Source of the DNA: CAVSQX01 sp963730225
GTDB lineage: Bacteria > Planctomycetota > Phycisphaerae > Tepidisphaerales > Tepidisphaeraceae
Length of the DNA stretch: 64,000 bases
Assembly (NCBI GenBank): GCA_963730225.1
Contig: CAVSQX010000004.1
Span: 1,054,001-1,118,000 of the forward strand
Reading direction: 5' to 3'
Each line of letters opens with the position of its first letter. Position 1 is the stretch's first letter. Positions 42,737-54,655 of the stretch are shown piece after piece. The position numbers and the translations under genes were made by a program. The notes beneath the pieces were generated by a model. That model was not told where the DNA came from. It saw only the letters and a list, made by a program, of their open reading frames with translations, and ran no database searches.

Positions 42737-44185
42737 GTGAGCCCGATCAAGATGGCGGTTATCGCGTTGCTCTCGACCTCGGCAGTCGGCTTGCTGTGGT
42801 TTGGGCCGCGCTCCGATCAGAGTCTTCCGCCGCAGCGCGTGGTGGTCGATTACTGGGAAAAATGGACGGGCGATGAAGGTTTGCAAATTCAGCAGATCGT
42901 GGACGACTACAACAACACGCGCGGCAAGGACGTGGGGATTTACGTTCGGTATGTTTCGACCAGCGCGGTGAATCAGAAGACGCTGGTGGCGACGGCGGCA
43001 GGCGTGCCGCCGGATATCGCGGGGTTGTGGGATGCGAATCTGGTGCAGTTTGCATCGCTGGATGCGCTGGAGCCGTTGGATGATCTGGCGGCCCAATACG
43101 GAATCACGGCGTCGTATTACAAACCGGTTTACTGGAACGCGCTGCACTGGAACGGGCATTTGTACGGGCTGATCAGCACGCCGGCGACGATTGCGCTGCA
43201 CTACAACAAGCAGATTTTTGAGGAAAACGCGGCGGCGCTGCGGGCGGCGGGGCTCGATCCGAATCAGGCTCCGCAGACGCTCCAGGATCTGGATCGCTAC
43301 GCAAAAATTCTCGACAAGCGCGACGCCAACGGGAACATCATTCGCTTGGGATATCTTCCGCTGGAGCCGGGGTGGTACGTGCAATACACGTACTTCTGGT
43401 TCGGCGGGGACATCTGGGATGCCGTGCATCACAAATTCACGCTGACCGATCCGCGCGTGGTGGCTTCGTTCAAATGGATTCAGAGCTACACCAAGCGAAT
43501 CGGTCTGGATGCGATGAATTCATTCATCAGCGGATTTGCCGGCGGGAAAGTGAATTGGGCGTCGCCGCAGAATCCGTTTTTCACCGGGGCGGTGACAATG
43601 ATTCAACAGGGGCCGTGGATGGCGAATCATATTCTGAATTTCGTGCCGAGTCTGGATGGATTGACCGACCGCAGCCAGGAGAATCTGAACGAGCCGCTGG
43701 CCGAGCGGTTGAAGCGAATTCACTGGGGCGTTGCCCCGTTTCCGTCGGCGGTGCCGGGGTTGAAGGATGTGACCTATGCGACGTTTGATTTTCTGGGCAT
43801 TCCCAAGGGAGCCAGGCACAAGAAGGAAGCGTTCGATTTCATCGCGTACATGAACCGTCAGGACGTCAACGAAAAAATCTGTAATCTGCACAGCAAGAAT
43901 TCGGCCCTTGCCCACGTGAGCGAGAACTTTCTGGAGCATCACAAAAATCCGTACATCAAGGTGTTTGAAGAATTGGCCTGGAGTCCCAACGCCCACGCGG
44001 TGCCGCAGATTCCGACGCTGCCGGAAGTGGTGGATGAGCTCAACGATCTGGTGCAGCGCGTGGCGATTGCCGGTGAAGACCCGGAAAAAATCCTGCCCGT
44101 CTCGCAGGAGCGGTTGCAGGATCACTACGACAAATTCATGCAGGAACAGAAGCAGCGCCACAACCAACAAGCCGGCGGAAGTTGA
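42737..44185 (+). CDS. Extracellular sugar-binding protein, ABC importer (copy 2)
   Basis: 482 residues, clear tandem duplicate of the preceding gene, sharing VVVDYWEKWTGDEGLQIQQIVD, ATAAGVPPDIAGLWDANLVQFA, GYLPLEPGWYVQYTYFWFGGDIWDA and VSENFLEHHKNPYIKVFEELA. The GTG start and the CTTGTGAGCCC context are duplicated as well. The ligand pocket region differs between copies (for example AQYGITASYYKP against DSGRIKPGDYKP), so specificities may have diverged. Followed 33 nt later by the permeases. Confidence 0.88.
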   Translation: MSPIKMAVIALLSTSAVGLLWFGPRSDQSLPPQRVVVDYWEKWTGDEGLQIQQIVDDYNNTRGKDVGIYVRYVSTSAVNQKTLVATAAGVPPDIAGLWDANLVQFASLDALEPLDDLAAQYGITASYYKPVYWNALHWNGHLYGLISTPATIALHYNKQIFEENAAALRAAGLDPNQAPQTLQDLDRYAKILDKRDANGNIIRLGYLPLEPGWYVQYTYFWFGGDIWDAVHHKFTLTDPRVVASFKWIQSYTKRIGLDAMNSFISGFAGGKVNWASPQNPFFTGAVTMIQQGPWMANHILNFVPSLDGLTDRSQENLNEPLAERLKRIHWGVAPFPSAVPGLKDVTYATFDFLGIPKGARHKKEAFDFIAYMNRQDVNEKICNLHSKNSALAHVSENFLEHHKNPYIKVFEELAWSPNAHAVPQIPTLPEVVDELNDLVQRVAIAGEDPEKILPVSQERLQDHYDKFMQEQKQRHNQQAGGS

Positions 44186-44218
44186 TTCCGGCAACTCCCA
44201 GAGGCGAAGATAACGCCA

Positions 44219-45112
44219 ATGCCATTGTCGCGCGTGGAAAAACGGAATCTGTTCAAAGGGCTGGCGTTCATTTCGCCGTGGCTGCTTGGATTCCTCGCAT
44301 TCACGCTGCTGCCGGTGGGGCTTTCGCTGTATTACAGTTTTTGCGATTACAGCCTGCTCCAGCGGCCGGTGTTTCGGGGGATGGAGAATTACAGCCTGCT
44401 CTCGACCGATCCGGTGTTTTGGAATTCGGTGAAAGTGACGGCGTACTACGCCGCCCTGGCGCTGCCGGCGGGACTGATTTTGGCGCTCGTGCTGGCGATT
44501 CTGCTGAACACCAACGTCAAAGGTCAGGCGATTTATCGAACCCTCATTTTTCTGCCGTCGCTGGTGCCGGCCGTGGCGGCGGCGATGCTGTGGCTGTGGC
44601 TGCTGAACGGGAAACTGGGGCTGGTGAATCTGGGATTGCGAAGGATCGGGTTTTCCGATCCGCCCAACTGGCTGACCGATTCGCGCTGGACGGTTCGGGC
44701 CCTGGCGCTGATGAGTTTGTGGAGCGTCGGCAACACCGTCATCATTTATCTGGCCGGGTTGCAGGATGTGCCGCAGGAATTGTACGAGGCGGCCGAGCTC
44801 GACGGGGCGGGCGCGCTGGGGAAGATTTTTCACGTGATGGTGCCGGCCATCTCGCCGGTGATTTTTTTCAACTTGATCATCGCCATCATCGGCACGCTTC
44901 AGGTTTTCACGCTGCCGTACATCATGACGCCCAACGGCCAGCCGGCCCGGGCCAGCTATTTCTACACGATGTTTCTGTACGACAACGGGTTCAACTATTT
45001 ACTGATGGGCCGGGCGTGCGCGATGGCGTGGATTCAATTGCTGACGATCGTCGCGCTTACCGGGCTGGCGTTCTGGACGAGCAAACATTGGGTCTACTAC
45101 CAGGGCAAATGA
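44219..45112 (+). CDS. Sugar ABC transporter permease (MalF/UgpA type)
   Basis: 297 residues, six predicted membrane helices. Starts MPLSRVEKRNLFKGLAFISP then WLLGFLAFTLLPVGLSLYYSF. The cytoplasmic EAA loop is QELYEAAELDGAGALGKIFHVMVPAISPV. Partner of the next permease, 6 nt away. No ATPase gene follows, so a shared MsmX/UgpC-like ATPase elsewhere must energise the system. Confidence 0.93.
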   Translation: MPLSRVEKRNLFKGLAFISPWLLGFLAFTLLPVGLSLYYSFCDYSLLQRPVFRGMENYSLLSTDPVFWNSVKVTAYYAALALPAGLILALVLAILLNTNVKGQAIYRTLIFLPSLVPAVAAAMLWLWLLNGKLGLVNLGLRRIGFSDPPNWLTDSRWTVRALALMSLWSVGNTVIIYLAGLQDVPQELYEAAELDGAGALGKIFHVMVPAISPVIFFNLIIAIIGTLQVFTLPYIMTPNGQPARASYFYTMFLYDNGFNYLLMGRACAMAWIQLLTIVALTGLAFWTSKHWVYYQGK

Positions 45113-45118
45113 AATCCG

Positions 45119-46018
45119 ATGGCTGAAACTACTCTTGGATTTTCCGAAATTGAATCCCCCCGCCGCCGCGGAGACCGGAGGCGAAGGCTGCTCATTCATC
45201 TTGGTCTGGTCGTGGCGTGCCTGACGATGCTGCTGCCCGCGCTGTGGATGCTGAGCACGAGCCTCAAGACGCTGACCGATGCGATGGACTATCCGCCGAG
45301 GTGGATTCCGCGTTCCTTTCAATGGAGGAATTATTGGGATGTGCTGACCAGTCCAAAGCTGCACTTTTTGCTATGGACGCGCAACACGCTGATTATCACG
45401 GTTCTCTCCGTGACCGGGACGGTCATTTCCAGTTCGATCGCGGCGTACGGATTTGCCCGGATCAAATTCAAGGGGCGGGGATTGCTGTTTGCCATCATGC
45501 TGTCGACCATGATGATTCCGTTTCCGGTGGTGATGGTTCCGCTGTTCACGATGTTTCGGCGTCTGGGGGATTTTACCGGCACGCCATGGATCGGAACGTT
45601 CAAGCCGCTGTGGGTGCCGGCATGGTTTGGATCGGCATTCAATATTTTTCTGCTGCGGCAGTTTTTTATGACGATTCCGGATGAACTTTCGGAAGCCGCC
45701 CGCATCGACGGATGCAGCGAGGTGGGAATTTTTCTGCGGATCATCATTCCGCTGGCCCGGCCGGCGCTGACGGTGGTGGCTCTGTTCGCGTTTCTGTACT
45801 GCTGGAACGATTTTTTGGGGCCGCTGATCTATCTCCAGCGGTCGGAACAGTTCACGTTGACGCTGGGGCTGCAAAGCCTGCAAAGCCAATTGGGGGGGAC
45901 GGAATGGCAAACGCTGATGGCGGCGACGGTTTTGACGATTTTGCCGGTGCTGGTGCTGTTTTTCCTGTCGCAAAAGACATTTGTGAAGGGGATAGCCACA
46001 ACAGGGATAAAGGGGTGA
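45119..46018 (+). CDS. Sugar ABC transporter permease (MalG/UgpE type)
   Basis: 299 residues. N-terminal cytoplasmic basic segment PRRRGDRRRRLLIHLG, then membrane helices, with the EAA loop DELSEAARIDGCSEVGIFLRIIIPLARPAL. The middle MLSTMMIPFPVVMVPLFTMFRRLG is typical of the carbohydrate permease-2 group. Followed at 46026 by the ATCCGGGTCT hairpin repeat, which may end this transcript. Confidence 0.93.
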   Translation: MAETTLGFSEIESPRRRGDRRRRLLIHLGLVVACLTMLLPALWMLSTSLKTLTDAMDYPPRWIPRSFQWRNYWDVLTSPKLHFLLWTRNTLIITVLSVTGTVISSSIAAYGFARIKFKGRGLLFAIMLSTMMIPFPVVMVPLFTMFRRLGDFTGTPWIGTFKPLWVPAWFGSAFNIFLLRQFFMTIPDELSEAARIDGCSEVGIFLRIIIPLARPALTVVALFAFLYCWNDFLGPLIYLQRSEQFTLTLGLQSLQSQLGGTEWQTLMAATVLTILPVLVLFFLSQKTFVKGIATTGIKG

Positions 46019-46303
46019 GGCGAGAATCCGGGTCTTGGCGGTAGCTCAGACCCGGCGTCGGGAGCGAAATGGGGCAGTTTCAGAACGGAAAAAATGTTGT
46101 CCGGAAGGTATCGGGCTTGGTAGACTCTAGGTTGCCGCCCGACTGCCGGGGAATGGCCCGGTTTTATGACGGTCCTTATGGCGGAATCGCGCTTGGATGT
46201 CCTAAAATCCCTCAGTGATCAGCGTTTACGTGCCCCCGCCTGCTGCGATCGGCCGTTTCGCTCCCGGAAATAGCAAATACCCGTAGCTTTTGAAGGATCG
46301 CCC
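46019..46303. other. 285-bp intergenic leader before the pilus locus
   Basis: Starts with the CCGGGTCT hairpin repeat (46026-46063). A weak promoter-like pair TTGTCC (46097-46102), 18 bp, TAGACT (46121-46126) is present. The rest holds no gene. An AAGGATCG ribosome site lies just before ATG 46304. Confidence 0.4.
46026..46063 (+). repeat. Hairpin repeat copy 2 (CCGGGTCT...AGACCCGG)
   Basis: CCGGGTCT (46028-46035) pairs with AGACCCGG (46048-46055); the CGTCGGGA that follows is shared with copy 1 at 13360-13397. The two copies differ by a few loop bases and one indel. It lies 7 nt after the permease stop. Confidence 0.75.
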
Positions 46304-48090
<1,787 letters not shown>

Positions 48091-48094
48091 AATG

Positions 48095-48236
48095 ACGAAT
48101 GAAGGAAAATAACGCGAGCAGGGAAATGACGTATTCGAATGCACGCAATTTCAGGCGATTGGGTTCGTCATTTGGTCGTTCGGATTTGATTCGTCATTCG
48201 GATTTGGTCATTCGAGTTTCGTTACCGAGGTAATCC
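48095..48236. repeat. ATTCG-rich intergenic repeat region
   Basis: The gap between the pilus ATPase and pilT contains many copies of CATTCG/ATTCGAGTTTCG and their complements (for example GAATGACGAATG near its start and CATTCGTCATTCGGATTTGG-like runs later). Composition and motif match the 35701-35827 element, including TCGAGTTTCGT. No gene seen. Confidence 0.5.
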
Positions 48237-48237
48237 A

Positions 48238-49473
48238 ATGTCTACTCTGCAAATTGATCGTCTTCTCGAAACCGTCGTGAAGCGCAAAGCGTCCGACCTT
48301 CACCTGGCCGTCGGAAAACCGCCGGTGTTGCGTCTGCACGGACATTTGCGCGATTTGCAAACCAAGGTGCTGGAACCCGAAGACACGATCGGGTTGATGA
48401 AGTCGATCACGCCGGAGCGAATTCAACAGGAATACGAGGAACAGGGCTCGGGCGACTTCGGATTTGCCTACGGCACCGAGGCCCGGTTCCGCGTCGCCAT
48501 TTTCAAGCAGAAGGGAAACTGCTCGCTGGTGTTGCGGCGAATTCCCAGCCGATTGCTGACCTTCGAGGAAATCGGCCTGCCGGAAATGGCCCGGCAAATC
48601 TGCCGCCGGCCACGCGGAATTTTCCTCGTGACCGGCCCCACCGGCTCGGGCAAAACCACGACGCTGGCGACGATGATCAACTACATCAACGAGAACTTCG
48701 ATCGCCACATCATCACGATGGAAGACCCGATCGAGTATTTCCACGATCACAAAAAATCCGTGGTCGTGCAGCGCGAGATTGGCGTGGATGTGCCCAGCTT
48801 CTCCGAAGGCCTTCGCCGCGCTTTACGGCAGGATCCGGACGTGATGCTCGTCGGCGAAATGCGCGACCTGGCCACCATCAGCTCCGCCATCACCTGCGCC
48901 GAAACCGGCCACCTGGTTTTCGCCACCCTGCACACCAACGGGGCGGCTTCCACCATCAACCGCATCATCGACGCCTTCCCCACCGATCAGCAGGAACAGG
49001 TGCGCGTGCAGTTGGCCGGCAATCTGCTGGCCGTGCTCTCGCAGTGCCTGTGCCCGCGCGTCGACACCGACGGCATGGTGGCCGGATACGAATTCATGTA
49101 CGTGACGCCGGGCATTCAGAACCTGATCCGCGAAAACAAGAGCTTCCGCATCGACTCGGAAATTCAGACCGGCAAGCGCTTCGGCATGCAGCTTCTGGAC
49201 GACAATCTGTGGAGTCTCTTCCAGGCGGGCAAGATCGGCGCGGAGGAAGCGATCGACAAGAGCCGAGTCCCCGGGCAGATGGTCGATCGCATGCAGCGAG
49301 CGGGGCTGGATGTGGAAAAAGCCGACGACGCCCTGGTCGCCGAAGCCGAGGAGGCCTCCGCTGCTCCGGCCGCTCCGGCGGCCGCCGCCAAACCGGGCCA
49401 GCCGAGCGAGGCCGATCGCCAGGCCCAGGCCGCCGCCAATCGAGCCCGGATGCTGGCGGCTCAAAAACGTTAA
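48238..49473 (+). CDS. pilT: Twitching motility ATPase PilT family
   Basis: 411 residues. N-terminal domain RLLETVVKRKASDLHLAVGKPPVLRLHG, Walker A GPTGSGKTTTLATMINY, Asp box MEDPIEYFH, Walker B DVMLVGEMRDL, His box ETGHLVFATLHTNGAASTI. The PilT C-terminal helix follows, and then an Ala/Pro-rich tail (EEASAAPAAPAAAAKPGQ). Retraction ATPases act on type IV pili, which argues that this locus is a pilus system rather than only a T2SS. The 18-nt gap to the next ATPase suggests co-translation. Confidence 0.93.
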   Translation: MSTLQIDRLLETVVKRKASDLHLAVGKPPVLRLHGHLRDLQTKVLEPEDTIGLMKSITPERIQQEYEEQGSGDFGFAYGTEARFRVAIFKQKGNCSLVLRRIPSRLLTFEEIGLPEMARQICRRPRGIFLVTGPTGSGKTTTLATMINYINENFDRHIITMEDPIEYFHDHKKSVVVQREIGVDVPSFSEGLRRALRQDPDVMLVGEMRDLATISSAITCAETGHLVFATLHTNGAASTINRIIDAFPTDQQEQVRVQLAGNLLAVLSQCLCPRVDTDGMVAGYEFMYVTPGIQNLIRENKSFRIDSEIQTGKRFGMQLLDDNLWSLFQAGKIGAEEAIDKSRVPGQMVDRMQRAGLDVEKADDALVAEAEEASAAPAAPAAAAKPGQPSEADRQAQAAANRARMLAAQKR

Positions 49474-49491
49474 CGCAACGAGGAATTCCCG

Positions 49492-51486
49492 ATGTCGAAA
49501 CTGACGCCATTCGCACCGATCCCCATGAAACCCGCCGCCTCGGCGGTTCCCAAATCTCCGGTGATGCCGGCGCGCGGGCCGATGCCGCCGTCGCACGCAC
49601 CGGGGTTGCGTCCACCGTCGGGGCCCAAGTCTCCGGTCACGGGGACGGCGGGCGGAGCCGGAGTAGCACGTCCACCTTCGAGCACCGGCGGCGGCAATCG
49701 CATCGCCAGCCCCGGAACGCCGGGCAGCGGCGGGCCGACGCCCTCGGGTGGAATGCCACCGATCGATCAGCTTCAGGGTCGGCCCATCGGTCGGGTGCTG
49801 ACGAAAATGGGCAAGGTCACGCGCGAGCAGGTGATCGAAGCTCTCAACTTCCAAAAAAGCAAAGGCGGGGCGCTGGGGCGAATTCTCATCGACCTGGGAT
49901 ACGTCAAGGAATCGGATGTCAATGTCGGCCTGGCGGCGCAGAAGGGCTTTGAGCTGTTCAACCTCGACGGCGTGAATATTTCCCCGGCCGCCATCTCCGC
50001 CGTGCCGGCGCAGATTGCCACAACCAACAAAGTTCTCCCGATCGACTTCGATCCGGCCACCAAGAAGCTCACGATCGTCATGGCCAACCAGGATAATTTC
50101 CGGGCCATCGACGATTTGCAATCGCTGATGGGCTACAAGGTGACGGCCAAGATCGGCGATCCGGAACAGATCGAAAAGCTGATTCAAAAGCATTACCAGG
50201 CCGCCGCCGAAAGTCTGAACGAAATTCTCGGCGAGTTGTCGCAGGATGATTCGCTCAAGGATTTGAAAGGCCGCGGCGAATCGATCGACCTGGACAGCCT
50301 CAAGGAAGCCGCCGACAGCAACCCGGTGCGAAAGCTGATCAACCTGGTGCTGCTCCAGGCGATCAAAGACAAGGCGTCGGACATTCACTTCGAGCCGTTC
50401 GAGGATGAATTCAAGATGCGTTACCGCATCGACGGCGTGCTGTACGAGATGATGCCCCCGCCGGCGCACATTGCTCCGGCCATCAGCAGCCGAATCAAGG
50501 TCATGGCCAACCTGGACATCGCCGAGCGGCGCATGCCGCAGGACGGACGCATTGAGTTGAGCGTGAACAATCAGCCCATCGATCTGCGCGTCAGCGTGTT
50601 GCCGACGATGTTCGGCGAAAGCGTCGTGATGCGCGTGCTGGATCGCGGCAACGTAAGCCTCGATCTGGACAAGCTGGGCATTCGTGAAGACGACCTGGCC
50701 CAGGTTCGGCAGTTGATTCACCGCCCCAACGGCGTGGTGATCGTCACCGGCCCCACCGGCTCGGGTAAGACCACTACGCTTTATTCCGCCCTGCGCGAAC
50801 TGAACGATACCAGCTCGAAGCTGATCACCGCCGAAGACCCGGTGGAATACGACATCGACGGAATCATCCAGTGCCAGATCAAGCCGGAGATTGAACTGAC
50901 GTTCGCCCGGATTCTCCGCGCGATGTTGCGTCAGGACCCGGACATCATCCTGGTCGGCGAAATCCGCGATCAGGAGACCGCCAAAATCGCGGTGGAAGCG
51001 TCGCTCACCGGGCACCTGGTGTTCAGCACGCTCCACACCAACGACGCTCCGTCGTCGATCGCCCGATTGCTGGATTTGGGTCTTGAGCCCTTCCTTGTGA
51101 CGGCGGCCATCGAAGGAATCGTCGCCCAGCGCCTGGTGCGAAAAATCTGCAACAACTGCAAGACCGAATACAAACCCAGCGAAGAACAGTTGATGGAGCT
51201 GGAACTCAAGCCCGAGGACGTGGAAGGGCGCGTGTTTTTCTACGGCAAAGGGTGCGACGTCTGCAACAACACCGGCTACAGGGGCCGCCAGGGGTTGTAC
51301 GAGATCATGCTGCTGGACGACGAAATGCGCGACCTGATCGTTCAGCACGCCAGCACGCAGGTGCTTCGCATGGAGTCCAAAAAGCGCGGAATGCGCACGC
51401 TCCGCCAATGCGGGCTGATGGCCATTTACGACGGCGTCACCACCATCGAGGAAGTGGTTCGCGAGACGCTCACGGAAGAGGGTTGA
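49492..51486 (+). CDS. pilB: Pilus assembly ATPase PilB/GspE family
   Basis: 664 residues. The first 95 residues are Pro/Gly/Ser-rich and probably disordered. The MshEN domain follows (RPIGRVLTKMGKVTREQVIEAL), then N2 KASDIHFEPFEDEFKMRYRIDGV, Walker A GPTGSGKTTTLYSALREL, Asp box TAEDPVEYDIDG, Walker B IILVGEIRDQETAKIAVEA, His box GHLVFSTLHTNDAPSSIARL and zinc element CNNCKTEYKPSEEQLM...CDVCNNTGYRG. It is complete. The 3' end overlaps the convergent beta-helix gene by 17 nt. Confidence 0.92.
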   Translation: MSKLTPFAPIPMKPAASAVPKSPVMPARGPMPPSHAPGLRPPSGPKSPVTGTAGGAGVARPPSSTGGGNRIASPGTPGSGGPTPSGGMPPIDQLQGRPIGRVLTKMGKVTREQVIEALNFQKSKGGALGRILIDLGYVKESDVNVGLAAQKGFELFNLDGVNISPAAISAVPAQIATTNKVLPIDFDPATKKLTIVMANQDNFRAIDDLQSLMGYKVTAKIGDPEQIEKLIQKHYQAAAESLNEILGELSQDDSLKDLKGRGESIDLDSLKEAADSNPVRKLINLVLLQAIKDKASDIHFEPFEDEFKMRYRIDGVLYEMMPPPAHIAPAISSRIKVMANLDIAERRMPQDGRIELSVNNQPIDLRVSVLPTMFGESVVMRVLDRGNVSLDLDKLGIREDDLAQVRQLIHRPNGVVIVTGPTGSGKTTTLYSALRELNDTSSKLITAEDPVEYDIDGIIQCQIKPEIELTFARILRAMLRQDPDIILVGEIRDQETAKIAVEASLTGHLVFSTLHTNDAPSSIARLLDLGLEPFLVTAAIEGIVAQRLVRKICNNCKTEYKPSEEQLMELELKPEDVEGRVFFYGKGCDVCNNTGYRGRQGLYEIMLLDDEMRDLIVQHASTQVLRMESKKRGMRTLRQCGLMAIYDGVTTIEEVVRETLTEEG

Positions 51487-54413
51487 TTTCCCGCGATTGA
51501 TCGAGAATCAGATCCGCCGCCTGTTCGTATTGGTCGTCGTCGGGCACGGCAAGCCCCGGGGGATTTGCGTCGAACGTTTCGACAACCACCCCCGCAGGCT
51601 CGATCGAAGGCGTCGCTGCGGCTGGCAGCGGCTGAGATTGGTGGGGGACATAATCCAGCGAGACGGCCAGCACGTTCAATCCCACGCTCTGGGTGTTGAT
51701 CAGGTTGTCGATGAGCGTGTAATCATCTCCGTTGACGGTTCCGTCATAGTTGAAGTCGCCGTTGTGCCAGCCGGTCAGATGGCTGTTGAATCCGTTGTCG
51801 ATCAGGGAAAAATCGCTTCCGTTGACCACGCCGTCCAGATTGGCATCGCCGGCGTAGGTGAACTTCACCAGCACATCGCCGCTGCCGACGGACTGGCCGT
51901 CGAAGCTGCCCACCAGTGAGCCGCCCTGGGCGGCGAGATTGGACTCGACACCCACCGTCATCCCCGCTCCCGCCGCCGCCGAGCTGATAATTCCGCTGCT
52001 ACCGTTCCATTTCCCGTCAGAATATCCCTTGGCCAGCCAAGCGGTGATTTGCGACAGGTTCCCGCTGTGGACAATCATGTCGTTGTTCGAGAGATCGAGC
52101 CGGCCGGTGGCGTTCAGTGAAAGCGAGGAAACGGTCAGCACGGTGCGATTGGCCGATGAGCCGGCGGCGGGAAGGCTGACGCTGGCATTGGCGCCGATGT
52201 TCAAGGCGGCCAGCGTTTGCGGCCGAATGCCCGAACCGCCGGACGGCGGCAGCAGCGTCATCGAGCCGACATTCACGTTCAGCGTGTCGTTTCCGCCGGC
52301 GCTGAAAGCGGCCGTGGCGGCGGGCTGGGCGGTTTGTGTCAGGGTCTCGCTGCCCGATCCGGCCTGCACGGACAGCGATTGCACGCCGGAATAACTGATC
52401 GGCGTGGTGCCGAAAACAATCGAGGACGTGCTGATCGTTATTGTCTCGCTGCCGGCGTCGCCGATTACGGTCAGTGAGTTTCCTAGCCCAACCGCGTCGA
52501 AAGCGACCGGGTCCGCGCCCAGGGGATTCCCGGCGGAAAAATCGACCGTCACCGACTCCCCCCCGCCTCCGCTGATGAGCACCGCCGACACCGCCGAAGT
52601 CGCCACGACCTGCGTCGGCGTTCCCGTGCCGGGAGCGGCGGCATTGACCCAGATGTCCAGACTCGATCCGCTGCTGCTTTTACGCAGGTAAATCGTCGAG
52701 GTTGGACCGCCGGGCGTCAGCAAAACCGGGTTGGTGGCGGAGACAATTTTGGTGCTTTGATCGGCGCCGATGTTGGAAGCCGCGGTGCCGGTGATGGCGT
52801 TCCCGTAATAATCCTGCGGGCCGGCATTGATGCCCTGGGCCGTCAGATTCACACCCGCGCCGATCAGCGGCGAAGACGGAATGAGTTGATACGCCGTCAT
52901 GCTGGTTAGATTGTCGGAATCGTTCACCGCGGTTCCGCCGCCGGGATTCAGCAGACCGGGAGCGACCGCCAATCCCACGGCGCTGCCGCCGAGTTTTTCC
53001 TCGCCCGTGGCCGACTGAAGGGTACCGAGCGTGTTGTAGGTTGATCCGACCCAGTTGAAATTGATCGCGCTGGCCGAGCCGGTCCAGTAATCGTTGCCGG
53101 CGAAGACCAGGCCGGTTCCCGCTTCCGCCACCTTCACCGGGTTCAAGCCGCCGGTGACGTAAAAGATATTGTCGAAAATCTTGACGTTCGTGGTCGCCCT
53201 TTTCACCCACATGCCCAGCGGGGTGCCGCTGCTGGCCGGCGACATGTAAACGGTATTGCCGTAGATCAGCGCGTTGTTGATGGAATCGCTATCGGACGAT
53301 GCCCCCAGCTCGATGGCCGGGTAGCCGTTGGATCGGCCGTCGTTCTGACTGATGTTGTAGCGAATGATATTGCCGGAATTGGGTTGCCCGTTGGCGAACT
53401 CGTACAACATGTACCCCGCGCCGGTGTTGTCGTGGCTGTAGTTGTACTGAACGACACAATTGGTGCATCCGCCGTCGAGATCGAACCCGCCGCCGTCGGT
53501 GTGCAGGCCGTAATTGTCGTAGGCTTCGTTGTATTGGATGATGACGTTGTTGGCATTGTCGGCCCAGATGGCGCCTTCACCGCCGGTGTTGCTGTTATTT
53601 CCGTCGCCGTTGCCGTAGGCCAAGCAGCGCTCGATCACTGCGCCGTTCACGTTCGAGAGCTGAATGCCATTGCCCGCGTCGGTGTTGCCGCCCTGGCCGG
53701 GATTGTCATACGCAATGCAGTGTCCGACGTAGATATCCGAATTCGCCAGCACATACGGCGCCGGGTTGGCCGTCCATGCCCCGGCGGCGCTGAAGATTCC
53801 GGCCTGATCGTTGTCGGTTACGGTCGAGTTGGTGATTCGCACATCCGAAAAACCCGCCCCGCTGCCGCTGCCTTCGATGTAAATCCCGCACAAATTGAAC
53901 CCGCTGCACGTGACGTTGTTGATGTAGACGTGCGGCAATTGGTGCGCTGCCGGACATGTCGTTGATGATGGCGATTCCCGACCCGCCGACATTCGTCAGC
54001 GGACCGGCGCCGACCATATTCAAGTTGGAAATGTTGATGCCGGCGGTGTCCTGAATCAGGATGCCATTACCCAGATTGCCGTCGATCGTTGCCTGGCCGC
54101 TGCCGTAGGACGAGACGGTTATTGGATTGGCCGCGGTGCCGCCGTCGGCGGAGCCGAAAAACAGCGGGCCCGCAAACGTCGAGCCCCCGGCCAGCAGAAT
54201 GGAATCACCGGCCTTGTAAGAAACGGTGTTCGCCTTGGCCAGGGTTTGCCACGGGGCCGACTGCGAAGTGCCGGAATTGGAATCGCTGCCACTGGAACTG
54301 AGGTAATAGGTCGTTAAAAGCCGGCGGTGCTCGAGGAATTCGGGGGCAAACGACCAAACAGCCGATCCCCGTCGGCGGATGGTTCCCGCTCCAGTCTCCC
54401 GTACCCTTCCCAT
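51470..54413 (-). CDS. Secreted beta-helix/dockerin-like protein, frameshifted
   Basis: Large exported protein encoded opposite to the pilus locus. ATG 54413 (MGRVRETGAGTIRRRGSAVW) leads to SFAPEFLEHRRLLTTYYLSS, a planctomycete LE-x-R-LL export motif. A right-handed parallel beta-helix domain follows (repeated NxI, GxG turns: SNLNMVGAGPLTN, NNVIIQYNEAYDNYG...). The C-terminal region has hemopexin/Ca-like Gly-rich beta repeats and two dockerin-like units: LDGVVNGSDFSLIDNGF and YDGTVNGDDYTLIDNLI. The frame breaks at 53941-53950, where one base is missing. Length after repair is about 980 residues. Carbohydrate-binding or lyase function is possible. Confidence 0.72.
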
Positions 54414-54548
54414 GTAATGAAACCCACTTAAAAGATGGTTCGGTCGCAGGTTAGTGAATCGAGAAAGGATTCGCAAACAGATTCTTGCCGTTGGGTAAAT
54501 TTTTTTGTCCCCGTCGCGGCGGTGGCCCGGTCCAAGGCTGAACATTGG

Positions 54549-54577
54549 TTGCCCCAAGCGCGGCGCAGACGTAAAAT
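54549..54577 (+). promoter_or_regulatory. Promoter candidate for the GspF/pilin operon
   Basis: TTGCCC (54549-54554), a 17-bp spacer and TAAAAT (54572-54577). Located 79 nt before the ATG at 54656, in the divergent gap between the beta-helix gene and the pilus genes. Confidence 0.4.
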
Positions 54578-54655
54578 CAGTTGTCGCGGCGGATGCGGTC
54601 CGCTGGACACGGCGTAAACTGTTTTTCAGCCGGCCCACTTTTTTCGGAGTCTTCC

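Noticed and set aside
48823..51408. Long open frame (over 800 codons) antisense to pilT/pilB
   Set aside because: It mirrors the codon pattern of the two ATPases on the other strand, has His/Asp/Gln-rich shadow composition and no domain. High GC keeps antisense frames open.
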